A stretch of 64,000 bases of DNA from Hirudo medicinalis (GCA_011800805.1 MPNW01000145.1:6844-70843); one strand, 5' to 3'; numbered from the stretch's first letter, positions 1 through 16,900 are shown. A program made the numbers and translations. The notes: a model not told the origin generated them from the letters alone.

Positions 1-41
1 TAACGATAATAATAATAATGATGATGATGATGATGATGATG

Positions 42-96
<55 letters not shown>

Positions 97-122
97 TAAT
101 AATAATAATAATAATAATAATA
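1..122. repeat. (TAA)n/(ATG)n microsatellite
   Basis: Nearly uninterrupted TAA/ATG trinucleotides. The short Met/Ile reading frame across it is a repeat shadow, not a gene. Confidence 0.95.
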
Positions 123-520
123 CCAAAAATAACAGCAAATCATAAATTATCAAAAACATTACGATTACTAAAAATCATAAATAAATTCAACAATAAAATA
201 TTACCATAAATAAACTTTTACACTTGGAAAAATTTCTAATGACAAGTACAATTGCATAACATAAAAATATTTGTATGTGTATTGTTGTTGTTGTTGTTGT
301 CGTCAACTTTGCCCTAACGATCTCTGACCTTTGACACATGCGTACTCGACCTCCAGGTAGCTCTTGAGTTCAACGTTGCAGGGCTTGAGACCTGGAAAGG
401 TCGGTTCAACGACCTCCACTGAGCACCCTCTCCGTGTTAAGCATCTCTCCTGGAGCAGGTGTGTGACGTCATCGTAGCATCCGATGAAGCCGAAGTTGGT
501 CTTGACGCACCTGCCGAATC

Positions 521-709
521 TGACGACGACGATGATAACGATGACGACGATGACGACGATGACGACGATGATGACGACGACAACGACGATGATGATGATA
601 ACGGTGATGACGACGATGACGATGGTGATGATAACGATGATGATTACGACGATGACGATGATGATAACGATGATGACGACGACGATGACGATGACGATGA
701 CGATGATGC
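521..709. repeat. (GAC/GAT)n microsatellite
   Basis: About 190 bases of GAC/GAT/AAC triplets. It reads as poly-Asp on the plus strand in one frame, but there is no start context, splice structure or flanking domain, so it is not treated as coding. Confidence 0.93.
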
Positions 710-802
710 TGGCTTCTTTACATATTGTTTAAAAATCCTACAAATTCTTTATATACTGCTGGGTGTTGTGAAGAATTTAATTTCTTCCTTAAGCCTGACC
801 AT

Positions 803-819
803 CAACAACATCATCATCG

Positions 820-854
<35 letters not shown>

Positions 855-950
855 GTCATCATCATCATCATCACATTCGCCATCAACAACATCATCATCG
901 TCGTCGTCGTCATCATCACCATCATCGCCGTCATCAATTTCATCAGCATT
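803..950. repeat. (ATC)n microsatellite
   Basis: CATCAT/CGTCAT triplets, opposite in orientation to the GAC/GAT block just upstream. Confidence 0.93.
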
Positions 951-1077
951 ATCGTCACCCACTCACTCACTCACTTCATCCGTCCGTAGAGGGCGTTGAT
1001 GATTACAATCACTTCGTCGTCATCGCATCTCGGTTCGAACTTGTCGTAGTAACAATGCTCTGAAGGACCCCTGCCTG

Positions 1078-1274
1078 ACGATGATGAAGATGGTGATGAC
1101 GATGTCTATGATGATGACGATGACGATGATGATGATGATGATGATGACAACGACGACGACGATGAAGATGATGATGACGACGACGACGACGATGATGATG
1201 ATGATGATGACGACGATGATGATGACGATGATGTCGTCATCTTGACATCATCGATGATGATGATGATGATGACG
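1078..1274. repeat. (GAT)n microsatellite with internal palindrome
   Basis: GAT/GAC triplets, interrupted near 1230-1256 by a short stretch that reads GTCATC...GACATCATCGATGATG and is partly self-complementary. Confidence 0.93.
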
Positions 1275-1473
1275 GAGAGGTTTAACTAAGGCAAATGGAG
1301 TTCCTTCAACGTCTTCCTTTTGTACCGAATAATAAATATGTAAAAAAAAATGGAAATTTGATTTTGAAATAATTTAATTAAAATTTTATTTCGAAATTTT
1401 AATTATTCTATATTAGAGCAGACGAAGAAGCAGCGGGTTTTTTGGTTTGTCGAATGCAAAATATTATAATATC

Positions 1474-1783
1474 ATATTTATCATCACCATGGTCATAATC
1501 ACCACCATCGTCATAAGCCTCTTCATAATAACCATAATCGTTTTCGTAGTCATCACCATCATCATCATCATCATCATCACCAGTGCCGGATTTAGGCATG
1601 GTCGACCTGTGCCACTACCAGGGTCAGGGTCCTCCACCAACCAGAAGAACCTCTTGTTATTCTTGTCAGGGGGATAGAGGTTGGCTTGTTGGCCTCCACC
1701 AACCAGACTGCACCGGGCCTCCGCCCGGGTAAATCGGGCCCTGACCACCGCCACTACCATCATCATCATCATCATCATCATAT
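1474..1783. repeat. (ATC)n microsatellite split by a MITE
   Basis: Imperfect ATC triplets run up to 1580 and resume at about 1757. The intervening 163 bases are a separate element, described at 1581-1743. Confidence 0.9.
1581..1743. mobile_element. hAT-like MITE, copy 1
   Basis: A 163-base non-coding element starting CAGTGCCGGATTTA and ending in the imperfect inverse (TAAATCGGGCCCTG). It is homologous along its length to 61177-61323, sharing the TTTAGGCATGGTCG and TGGCTTGTTG blocks and the pyrimidine-rich CCTCCACC motifs. CAG...CTG termini with a GCCGGATTTA-like repeat resemble hAT transposon ends. The flanking octamers (ATCATCAC and ACCACCGC) match at only 5 of 8 positions, and in a microsatellite this is uninformative. 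No transposase is visible. Confidence 0.72.
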
Positions 1784-1894
1784 CCTTGTGCGCATAAAGT
1801 AACACCTTACATTCGCATGGTGTGACCTCCACGGTCGAATTGGACTTAAATCACAAGTGTACGACAAAGGAATGTTCGTGTCGTTAATTCTTCA

Positions 1895-2111
1895 CCAACG
1901 ACAACAACAGAAACAGCAACGACAACAACGACGACTACGATAACGACAACAACGACGACTACGACAACGACAACAACAACAGCATCAACAACGACGACGA
2001 CGACGACAACAACGACGACGACAACGACGACAACGACGACGACGACAACAACAACAGCAACAGCAACAGCAGGAACAACAACAGCAACAACAACAACAAC
2101 AACAACAACAA
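1895..2111. repeat. (ACA/ACG)n microsatellite
   Basis: CAACAACGACGA-type triplets over about 215 bases, of a different family from the ATC/GAT arrays around it. Confidence 0.9.
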
Positions 2112-2317
2112 CTTTGTTTGTGAAATAAGTTGACTTGATTAAGTTAAACGTGTCTTTTACGAATGATTGGAGAATTTTGTGATCGGATGATCGGTTGAGA
2201 ACATCTTCTTTGATTATAATTACGATTTTATTTTATTTTAATTAAAGCAATTTCCTGATTAAAGAAAATCATTCGTTGATTATTTTTTTAAACAGCTGCA
2301 CGAATTGTTAATATTAA

Positions 2318-2450
2318 TTATCAGTAATTATTAATAATTATTATTAACTATTAGTAATTATTAGTAATTATTAACGATTAATATTAACTATTAGTAATTG
2401 TTAGTAATTACTAGTAATCATCATTAACTATTATTAATTATTATTAATTC
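2318..2450. repeat. AT-rich tandem array, unit about 10 bases
   Basis: Repeated TTAGTAATTA / TTATTAACTA units, degenerate, with no coding potential. Confidence 0.8.
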
Positions 2451-2581
2451 GAATATTTCCTCAGGGAATTATTATTCCAAAGAATTGATTGGATTTTCAA
2501 CTTGTTGATTCAAGACATTTGGATGAGGAGTCAAAGTTGACTTCTCGAAGATCCTGTTCGACACGCACTGACCTCATTGGC

Positions 2582-2778
2582 TGGATGAATGGATGAATGG
2601 ATGAATGGATGAATGAATCTAATTATGAATCATTAGTGAGTGAGTGAGTGAGTGAGTGAGTGAGTGAGTGAGTGAGTGAGTGAGTGAGTATTATTATTGT
2701 TGTTGTTGTTGTTGCTGTTGTTATTATTATTATTGTTATTATTAATATTATTATTGTTATTATTAATATTATTATTGC

Positions 2779-2807
<29 letters not shown>
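2582..2807. repeat. Three adjacent simple arrays
   Basis: A TGGATGAA array (about 2582-2618), a (GTGA)n array (about 2634-2690) and an ATT/GTT array (about 2690-2807) follow each other with almost no spacer. Confidence 0.92.
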
Positions 2808-2812
<5 letters not shown>

Positions 2813-3303
2813 CTTTGAAATCCATGGATGAACCTCAAGCAGATGTAAACGAAAGACAAAGCAACAATCATCTCCATGGAAGCCACAGTTGTTGATACTC
2901 CACCTGAGTTGCTAGTGACGACGGCTTGCTCTAACCGCTTTCTGACAGGTTGTCGTTTTCCAGGTGATTTGATTGTCCAGGTGATATTGAAGGAACAGGT
3001 GACGCGCACCGGGTTGGGGGTAGTCTCCGATCCACAAAAACCGTCTGGCAGAACAAATCCCGAAAGACAGGTGTTGCCACAAATAAGAATATGGAAAGCA
3101 GTTCAACCGCTTCAATCAGTCGCTACCTTCAATCGGGTTGATTTCAATCAGTCTACCTATCTCTCTTTATCTCTCTCTCGTCAATCGGTGACGTCACTTC
3201 CGCGATTGAAAGATGGAACGGAGTTTGAAAACCACCCGACGATCATGCGCGTGGCTTGCTTTTATAACCAACGAATGGTGATGGATGGAGGAGAGAGTGG
3301 GCT
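2808..3303. other. No gene recognised
   Basis: Mixed-composition sequence between arrays. Open frames exist on both strands but overlap one another and match no family I know. I see no splice-supported exon. Confidence 0.6.
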
Positions 3304-3379
3304 GAGTGGATGAAGAGACGGACGGATGAATGGATGAAGAAACGGACGGATGAATGGATGGACGGATGGACGGATGGAC

Positions 3380-3441
<62 letters not shown>

Positions 3442-3580
3442 ATGGATGGATGGATGGATGGATGGATGGNATGGATATATGGATGGATGGATAGATGGAT
3501 TGATGGATGGATGGATATATGGATGGATGGATAGATGGATTGATGGATGGATGGATGGATGGACCAATGGATGGGTGGAT
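3304..3580. repeat. (TGGA)n satellite with an assembly gap
   Basis: A tetranucleotide TGGA/CGGA array. A single N at 3470 marks an assembly break. After it the array takes on a higher-order unit of about 40 bases containing GGATATATGG and TAGATGGATTGATGG, present twice (about 3472 and 3512). Confidence 0.93.
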
Positions 3581-3751
3581 GGACAGACCAAGGGATGGAA
3601 GGTTAGGAGGCAGAGAAGGAATGAAAATGTGCATTTAAAAGATGATTTAATTTTGCAACAGGTCTCATGTAATAAAGGACAATAAGTGGTTCGAGACACA
3701 AGAATGACGAGATTAAAGATAAAGCATAATCGTCTAATGACGATGGATGTC

Positions 3752-3990
3752 GGTCAGCGTCATGACGATTATGTTGATGATGACGATTATGCTGATGATG
3801 ATGATGGCGCTGATGATGACGATGATGCTGATGATGACGATGATGCTGATGATGACGATGGCGCTGATGATGACGATGATGCTGATGATGACGATGGCGC
3901 TGATGATGACGATGGCGATGATGATGACGATTGCGCTGATGATGACGATGATGCTCATGATGCTCATGATGACGATGATGTTGATGACTG
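3752..3990. repeat. (GATGATGAC/GCT)n microsatellite
   Basis: GATGAC units with a regular GCTGAT or GGCGCTGAT variant every 15-18 bases. The Asp-rich frame is a repeat shadow. Confidence 0.92.
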
Positions 3991-4264
3991 CATCGTTGTC
4001 GTCGTCGTCGCAATCAGCAGCACTCTTTCCATCACGTTCAGAGCACGATGGAGAGATGGGAGAACAAAGGAGGCGCCACGGGCGCCGATACGAAGACGAG
4101 GCGGTAAAAGAAATGATGGCGGAATGGAAAAATGGAAAAGAATCTCCACTGGAACTATTTCTCTGATCGCAAGAATAAATCGGCGATGAGGCGGCGACAC
4201 TCGACCATTCAGCGGCCGAAGAACCCAACGTCGCCATCAAGTAGTTGTTCCCTTTCTTTCTTTC

Positions 4265-4389
4265 TTTTCTTTCAGTTCATCATCATCATCATCTCTATTT
4301 CCATTGTTCTGATGTTCTTGCGTGGTCATCATATCATCATCATCGTCAATAAGATGTCGTCTTCGTCTTCGTCGTCGTCATTTTCATCG

Positions 4390-4420
<31 letters not shown>

Positions 4421-4572
4421 TGACATCATCGTCATCATCATCATCATTGACATCATCGTCATCATAGTATCGTAGTGATCGTAGACATAATTCGTGAAGT
4501 CACGATGGTGGCTATGATGATGATGATGATGATGATGATGGTGATGATGACGACGACAACGATGATGATGGC
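4265..4572. repeat. (ATC)n then (GAT)n inverted microsatellites
   Basis: ATC/GTC triplets (about 4276-4465) are followed after about 45 bases by GAT triplets (about 4515-4572), the reverse complement. Confidence 0.9.
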
Positions 4573-4679
4573 AATAAAAGGTGATAACCAAAGCGACACA
4601 AAAGTATCAAGTGCTACACTAATCCCTAATTTATTTGCAAATTGTTAATAATATATTATAATATGCTTATTTATGATAA

Positions 4680-4688
4680 TTATTATAA

Positions 4689-4719
<31 letters not shown>

Positions 4720-4850
4720 ATCATTATTAATATCATTATTATTGTTGTTATTTGTATCATCATTATCATTATTATATTGTTGTTATTAACTTCATTATCA
4801 ATACCATTATCGTTATCAATATCATTATCATAATTATTATAAGCACTTAT
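4680..4850. repeat. (ATT/ATC)n microsatellite
   Basis: ATT triplets grading into ATC/ATTATC. AT-rich and non-coding. Confidence 0.88.
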
Positions 4851-4944
4851 TTTGGAATAAGATGGAAATTCCATTCCCTTACAAGTGATAATTGGTCGAA
4901 CAAATGAGGATTTGTATTGATGCGTACTGATAAGGACGTCGGTC

Positions 4945-5092
4945 CCGCCGGTGACAACGACGATGACAATGACGATGACGATGACGATGACGACGATGAC
5001 AATGGCTATGACGATGACGATGACGACGACGATGGCGATGACAATGGCGATGGCGATGACGATGACGACGACGATGACGATGACGGTAAAGA
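4945..5092. repeat. (GAC/GAT)n microsatellite
   Basis: GACGATGAC triplets, again giving an Asp-rich frame on the plus strand and a His/Arg-rich frame on the minus strand. Non-coding. Confidence 0.9.
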
Positions 5093-5679
5093 CGGTTATT
5101 AATGTCATGATGAGATTGACGCTGATGAGGCAACATATGACATGGGTTGCCGGTTACAACATCGGCGATGGCAAAAATGGTGGTGATGATGAGCATTCTG
5201 GGATTGGCTGAGTGAGTGAACGTACGTGTTGAGGGCTCCCTCTGAAGCAATCAATCTCGTTCTATCTGCCATCTATCGATCTTTTTCGCATCAAATTGGT
5301 TTCTCAATTCCTCTCTTCCAACTTTCTCCCCCTCCGTTGCCCACCATCTCTCCTCTCCCTACCCTCGTTTTATGCATTTTTATCTCACAAATCCCGCGGG
5401 TTGCCTGTGATTTATACAATGGCGCCTTGTTTTCTCAGATCAATTCGCCTCCTTCTCAGACAAAAAAATCATGCGTTGTTTTTTTTTGCTAAATTCGTTT
5501 GATTTTTAGTTTGAAATATTTTTAATTTAATCGCTTTTATAACAATTTGTTCCAAGTTCTTTTTCCCCGAGCTATTTTTATTGGCTTTCATTCGATTATT
5601 ATTGTTGTTATTAGTAACAGAAATTAACTTTTACACGAGAGCTTGATTTGTTGTTGGTTTTTCGGTCTGCTGAATTCAG
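5093..5679. other. Upstream region of GNPTG
   Basis: Pyrimidine-rich around 5280-5460, then T-rich to the presumed GNPTG start. It probably holds the promoter and 5' UTR. I see no confident TATA box or initiator. Confidence 0.5.
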
Positions 5680-7589
5680 ATGGATTCTAATCTTTTTTTC
5701 TCGTTGTTATTTTTATTTTTTGATTTATCGAATATTTTAAGTAAGTTGGGTACTATTTGTAGGCCGCAATTAATTAAATGTTAATAGTTCTTATTTATTT
5801 GCAACATCAACAAATGTTAAGGCAAGAAAATCAACTACATTAAAGAGCCGGCTCAGATGAGGTTGCTATGACAAAAAATATTGCAAACACAAATGTATAT
5901 TTCTTAAACATTCTCATTTCTGAACTTATACCTTGCTTATATTGATATCTTAGCTATATGTTGCAATTTATTACTACGTGATATCTGGCAATCATTACTG
6001 ATAATAATTGATTGCATTTAAAATTTATTAACGGCAGGATCAATCCCGTGAATCGACCTCTCCTCACAGATGATGCTCACTTAAGCCCTCGGGTTCGGCC
6101 TTCCGACATCACGGTACCCTCCCACCTTTCTGTCCTTCGGGGTCAATGTTTCACCAAGGTCATATCAGAGTACGTTGTACTTTCAATAATTACATGATAA
6201 GTTATTATTATTACTCATTGCTAGCTGGTAATATCACACAACGACCAAATATAAACAAGTGAGCTTTGCTTGTATTGTTTATTATTTCTGCTTATTCATA
6301 TTATTGTGGTTGTTGTTGTAATCATCATCATCAATATCATCAGTCCCAAAAAAAGTATTAAACTAAACTTTTCCAGATACAGATACAACCTGTGTCCATT
6401 CCAGAATGCCACCCAGTATGAGCAGTCCCTCAAATGGAATCCCTACAGCGGGATAATTGGGTAGTCATTGCTGGCTAATGTTAATGTCGACAATGATCAT
6501 CACTACTTTTAATTATGATAATTGATTACCATCATTATCAGTGACTATCACTTCTTCGCCCAGGATATGGAAGGAGTGGTTGATCGACGGAAATGAATTC
6601 AAGGAGATGACGATGCCCGACGGAGACGACTGCGGAGACAAGAAGAGGCAGACGAGGGTAACTACTCTGAGAATGATAATGCTGATGATTAGTCATGGGC
6701 AACACTTTCTCCGAAGGCAGACTCCTGTAAACGTGTCGATTTTTACGACCTCATCAATTTAAGTATCGAATTTATTAAAATAACCCATCACAGAATGTTG
6801 ATTGATTGCCAGGTAATCTTCACCTGCTCCCGAGAGGATTCTTCTCTCGACGCGCACATCGTCTCCGTGGTCGAGTCTGCGACGTGCGAGTACCTCATGA
6901 CGGTCGCCACCCATCTGATATGCTTCAACCACTCGCTCAATGTTTACCCATTCCTGCCCCGAGCCTTCCAAGAGCAGTGGGATGAGCTGGTGTGGCGATA
7001 CAGGGAGGGTGAAGTTACAGAAAAGGTAGGCAAGTCTTGGTAGATCACATTCGTTTGTTGTGGGGTCTATTATTGACGCTGCCAAAAAAAAACACAACTC
7101 CTCAACGCTTCATTTTTCAACTGTCATCATCTCCTGTAACTCATTTTAGGGATAACTATTGCTTTTTAACTAAGCTTATATTTTCAGTTTACATAACAGT
7201 TTTTTTTCTTTTCAAGGGTTATAAGACCTTCCTAAGAGAACTTCTGACAGAGGCCAAGTTCTTGCTGAGCGAGTCTGAAGAAGAATCGAGATGGAACGCA
7301 AGTCTGACGCAAGGCATCGCCGGTGTCGAGACCAGTCTTGTTGGTGACAGCAATAACAGCAGACTGTTTAGCACACTGAATGAATGCAGTGAGGCACGTA
7401 CAACCACTAAATTATTTTATCCATTATCATGCCATTCTTGTTGTTGAGATGCAGTTGATCTTGCTACAGGAATATTTCAGACTATCAGAACACTTAGAGT
7501 CCCTAAATAAGGAATTGGACATGCTGAAGAATGCCGCAGACCGAACAGCTCCCGACGAACGACCGCACGCCACTCGGACAGTTTTGTGA
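5680..7589 (+). CDS. GNPTG: N-acetylglucosamine-1-phosphotransferase gamma subunit
   Basis: Regulatory subunit of the Golgi GlcNAc-1-phosphotransferase that tags lysosomal enzymes with mannose-6-phosphate. Exons: 5680-5740, 5822-5861, 6038-6169, 6377-6460, 6564-6657, 6813-7025, 7217-7393, 7470-7589. All phases agree and give 306 residues, against about 305 in human. Residues 1-20 form a hydrophobic signal peptide (FFSLLFLFF). An MRH lectin domain follows (about 60-180), with CPF-N-T-Q-EQ, WNPYSGIIG, DGDDC, an Arg near KKRQTR, and VVES/TCEY providing the conserved Arg, Glu and Tyr. A C-terminal LESLNKELDML segment looks coiled-coil. The last intron appears to use a GC donor (GAG|GCACGT), chosen because it alone keeps the family's C-terminal frame. 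The gene is convergent with CARM1. Exons 1-2 are the least certain, although the second (KKINYIKEP) matches the human N-terminus. Confidence 0.92.
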
Positions 7590-8324
7590 TTATGCACTGT
7601 ATTCTTCAAACTATAATAATCTCCCATGTGGAGTTATAACTTTGTCTTCTGCTCAAATTTGTAGTTTTGATTGGTGCAAGGATGTGCATCCTAAAGCTTA
7701 ACCATCTGCATGCTCATTCTTCCTCGAGGGATAAGCTCTGTGCTCGCTCCTCCCTCTATTTGCAACCACCAGCAACACTGCGAAACTCTTTTTTGAGCTC
7801 TTCATGAGTACGAACGACCGACGGAGATCTATGTTATTAGGATCTTCACTAACACGTAGTCGTACAATCGAATGTTATAGAGATGGACTGGAGAGAAACG
7901 GGCTCTTTGCAAGACTGTCCTTTGGAATACAATGAGCAACCTAATCGACCCCAAGAGGACGGCAAGGGCCCTACTCCGAACACGTTTCGAACGAAGAGCT
8001 AAGAAAAACATGAAAAACCACAGGGCCGGCCGCACGAGCGGGAAACCCAGGAAAGACATTTGGATCGTGCTTAGTCGACAAAAGGTCAAAATAAAATTAA
8101 AGTTAAAACCACTTTGGATTCCGATTTTTAGCGGGGCTCCACGTCGGCGATCAATCCGCCCGGCCGTGTTTAATCTGACGACAATAATCATCGTGACAAT
8201 CATCTTTCTTCAGGCATACGAACATACAATACATGGTGGTCTAGACCACAGAGATAAAAGAGAGGGACACTTATTCAAAAACTCAGGCGTCGTGAGGGAG
8301 AGCCAGGGGTGCCTTTGAAAGCCT
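7590..8324. other. Convergent 3' regions of GNPTG and CARM1
   Basis: Holds the GNPTG 3' UTR and, from the other side, that of CARM1. An open frame at 7932-8318 (+) is Lys/Arg-rich, matches no family I know and is probably chance. Confidence 0.6.
8090..8095 (+). terminator. Candidate GNPTG poly(A) signal AATAAA
   Basis: The first AATAAA after the GNPTG stop, about 500 bases downstream. Confidence 0.5.
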
Positions 8325-13035
<4,711 letters not shown>

Positions 13036-13666
13036 TTTTACAATTGATGTTCGGTAAATAAAAGATAAACACGCTGTTCACAACTTTAATTCTCAAAACT
13101 TTCGTTTAATGGAAGTTTACAACAATGCTACCGCCAACAATCGTTATTTTCTGATTAATATTTTTAAAAATTTTGTGATAAAACTACATTACATCTTTAA
13201 AAATAAATTAAATTAAGATATGATAAATTAATAATATTGCAGTTGCGCAATTATATACAGACGCGACTAGTAAATGTAAATAGAAGTTACTCGCAATATT
13301 AGTTGCAAAATTATTATGTAATATTAAAAATTATTGTATTCAAAATTTTACTTACTAAATTTATAAGCCCTCTTTCAAAATGGCGATTTTAGCATTGGCA
13401 GTCGTGCCGTGAGCATACATTATGATAAATAACGAAGGCACCTAATGATATTGGTAGGGCTACGCGCAGAATTATAAAGGAGGGCACAGGGGTATTCACA
13501 CGGATCTGGGGAACGTACGCTGAGTGACAACCAAGAACAATCACCAGCATTTTTTCCACAGAATGAAAATAACTATGGCGTTGAATTATCCGCTATTCCG
13601 GCGTTAAATCTTGGCTTTCTCTTTTTCGGATATTCGGCCGATGGCCGTCATCAAACTTCTTGACGG
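13036..13666. other. Divergent intergenic region CARM1 / RGS
   Basis: About 630 bases between the CARM1 start codon (-) and the TATA-like box of the RGS gene (+). AT-rich near CARM1, mixed near RGS. It probably carries both promoters; no gene is visible. Confidence 0.6.
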
Positions 13667-13674
13667 TATTTAAA
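13667..13674 (+). promoter_or_regulatory. TATA-like box of the RGS gene
   Basis: TATTTAAA, followed by about 290 bases free of any ATG up to the proposed start codon at 13966. The position suggests transcription beginning near 13700. Confidence 0.45.
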
Positions 13675-13965
13675 GCGTTGTGTTGTCGGGCGAGTTTTTA
13701 CAATTCTCTGTGGCCTTAAAATCAAGAGAGTCGTTTAGTTTGTTCGGTACACTTAGTTTCTGCTCCGTTGTTAGTGCATCGTTTGAGATCTTTGACATCG
13801 TGGCATTCTCTTCCTAGAAAGAGCCCATCCTAGCTAAATTAAACTTTTCAAAGCGCGATTGGAAGGTGCGGCGGTCTTCTAAGCTTGCCATTGCTTGTAG
13901 AAGGCTGATCTAACTAACATCTTTCAAAGTTGAAGATTCGCTGGCTGGGGCTTTTCTACGATTTC

Positions 13966-16900
13966 ATGAAGGAAAACAAGGTGAAGTACATTCTTGTTCA
14001 TCATTGTGTAATAGAAATAAAGTCTAGTGTTTCAGGTTCTTCAAGATGGACAGATAAAGTTTATTTCAATTATTTTACATAAGATGACATTCTAAGCCTG
14101 TTAAGTTGTTCAAAATGGCTTGCTGAAGAATATGCATGAAAAACAATGAAAAAATTGTATGCAAGGATTATGCACAACTTGTTATCATGGCACGATATTT
14201 TTTCACGTTTGAATCTGTCGCCAGATATGTACCGGCTCGATTCTTTTCGCATGCCTTTGATACAAGCACTTCATTAGATGAACAGGCGATGCAATGTACA
14301 TCACGATTGTAACCGAACAGACACGTGCTCCGACTCTGAAGGGCCCTGCCGGCAGCGATAAGATCAAATCTAAGAACCTGTTCTCATTGCTCTCAGCTGG
14401 GCGTTATCGTGGAAGATATCGGGCGTGGTTACATATTAGTGTCATGTGTTTGCTGTTTGTAAGCAAGTGGTTATCATAATGATGGTGTTATCGTCGAGCT
14501 CGTTAATGTGAGATGATGTTATGTCCAGAGTTGACTCATATGAATACGAATGAGATACCGTGGTCGGGCATCTGCCACCCAGTTATTTCGGATCTTGCCG
14601 GTTCAAGGTGCGGCTTTGATTTTCAGAAGCTGGATTTGCTCATTATTACGTGCCGATCTGTGAATTTTCTTAAGATTGTATTTCTTATGAGGGTGACTAC
14701 TACTACTAATAATAATAATAATTATTATTATTATGATGATGGCGATGGTGAGTAGTTGTATAATAATAAACAGTCGCATGATTTGCTAAGTAAGTCAATC
14801 TGAGTAATATTCAGTGGGAGTAAATGATTGCACCGAGAGTACATTCGAGGCCAACGAAATAGAACAATTAGATCTGAATATTTATGTTCAGTCACTTGCT
14901 CCAAAGTGCTCCGACGTGCGACCGGCCGGAGGCAGGTAATCGGAGTACTTTTCGGGAGAGAAAATCCGAGACACTCGTCGGTCTCCGATTGTTTGTCACG
15001 AGACGGAGATGCATGACGGACTGGAGTCATGCTGAATGTTTGGATTTGCTATTGTGGGGGATGATCCCGGTGGTATTCCGGTTGATATTATGCTCGGCTC
15101 CCGTAGGTTAACAGTTGCACGGATGCTTCTAGAGAGAGAGGGAGAATTTGCTTGCATCTGTTGTAGCTTGGCTGCAATATGTCTTAATCGACCGGCAGAG
15201 ATCTACAAAGATTACGATTGCATTGTTGATGCTGTTATTATTACTACTATCATCATCGTTACCAATACGTGTTACTTGAGCATGATGATGGTGATAACAA
15301 GACCCAAAACATATGAACTTTACAAGGACATAGCAACAATAGTAGTAATAATAATAGTAATCAGGCCCGATAATACAAGCCTACAAAGTTCAGAAAATGC
15401 AACTGGGAGTTGTTTAATTGTTGTCGAAATAGTTCTACGAGAGCCCACACTCCAAGAACGGGAGTAATGGCCGACCATGGGAGAAAAGCACATAAATTTT
15501 TTTGCATTTAATATAAATAAAATCATAAAATTCTTTAATTTGGGAGTTTTCCAGTTTTCTCCACCTAATTAACTATTGTACTGCATTTAGTTAGTTCAGT
15601 GGAGTTTCTAACAACTGCAGTATCTTTATTGCTGAGATTATGATTGCTATTATTATAATTACTATTATTATTATTATTATTATTTTAATAATGAACTTGA
15701 TTGAACTTCAGATGAGCAGTAGGGTGGCTTCGCACTGTTCCATTTCTCTGGCCGAGTTTGACTCCAACAGGTCGGGAGGAGTCATCCACCTGAGCCCAGA
15801 ACCTTCCACCCAGGATCCCAATTCCCTGCCATCGCCAGATCTAAACAGACGAAACCAGGTCACCACCACTTGCTGCTTCCGCTGGTGCTCTAGCTGCTCG
15901 AGGTAATGATCCTTTGCCCATGAAAATAAATATCATAACCTCGATTAAGTGGTGCTCTGCCTGACATTGTGATACAGGTATTTAATATTTCCTCTTACAT
16001 GTAATGGATGTGAAGGTATTGAATCGACAGGTTGCATCGTGGATTACAGTTGAAGTGAGATATTACGATATTGAAATTATGACGGCCTGTAATTACATCT
16101 TGTATGCATTTTATTATCTGAAGTACAAAAGTACGTGGCACGCCCATCTCGTTGCATTAGCATGGTGTCCGGCCAAAATTATCAACTCCCTGTATTTCCT
16201 GTAATGCATGTGTTTGTATTCCTCGAACGTGTCCTGGTACGTGTTTCTGTACGTGCGGGTATTCTCCTCTTGCAGAGTCAAGCCTTTTAACCACTGAGAT
16301 AATTGTAATGTCGTTATTATTTATGGTCGTTAGCTATTTGTCTCTATTCCATTGCGAGATTATGCATCTGCTGTTGGCACCTCGTTGGAATTTCGCCTAC
16401 ATTTTAACGAGCAATCGTGGAGGTGACGTCTATGGCGGACGATCACGACAGGCAGGTGGCGGAATGGACTTCTTTGAGTCACTAATCCACCGCCAAGGAC
16501 GACGAGGAGTTCAAATTAATGGACTTATGAATTCCACTTATGAATTCCTATTCATAAGCAAGCAACTGCTAAAACATATCCCCTTAAAGGATATGTCTGC
16601 ATTTACTCCATTGCAATTCATCGATTTTGCAGATTGCCAACGAAAAGGTCTGTGAACTTTCCACCAAAGAACATTCAGCTTACCACCCACCAGCAGGCCA
16701 AGAAGCAGCCTCCCAATACGCCTAATATATCGTAATATGCTTTCCTTTGATTTGAACACGTGTTTTTCGATAACTAAACCTCTACCGCCTACGACGCTAC
16801 TTACTGCTAAATTAATGTTGTTATTATTGTTGCTCTCGATTAATGCACGTTAACATAGATTATTGCAGGTTAATATAGCATGTGCATGTAGTCTAAGTAG

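Noticed and set aside
459..989. Long poly-Asp/poly-Ile open frame
   Set aside because: Entirely made of trinucleotide repeats; no domain, no splice support, equally open in several frames.
3194..3699. Open frames of HPSI/WMDG repeats on both strands
   Set aside because: Translation of the TGGA satellite and it spans an N.
7932..8318. 128-codon basic frame between GNPTG and CARM1
   Set aside because: Sits in the convergent 3' UTRs, no recognisable family, composition like non-coding DNA.
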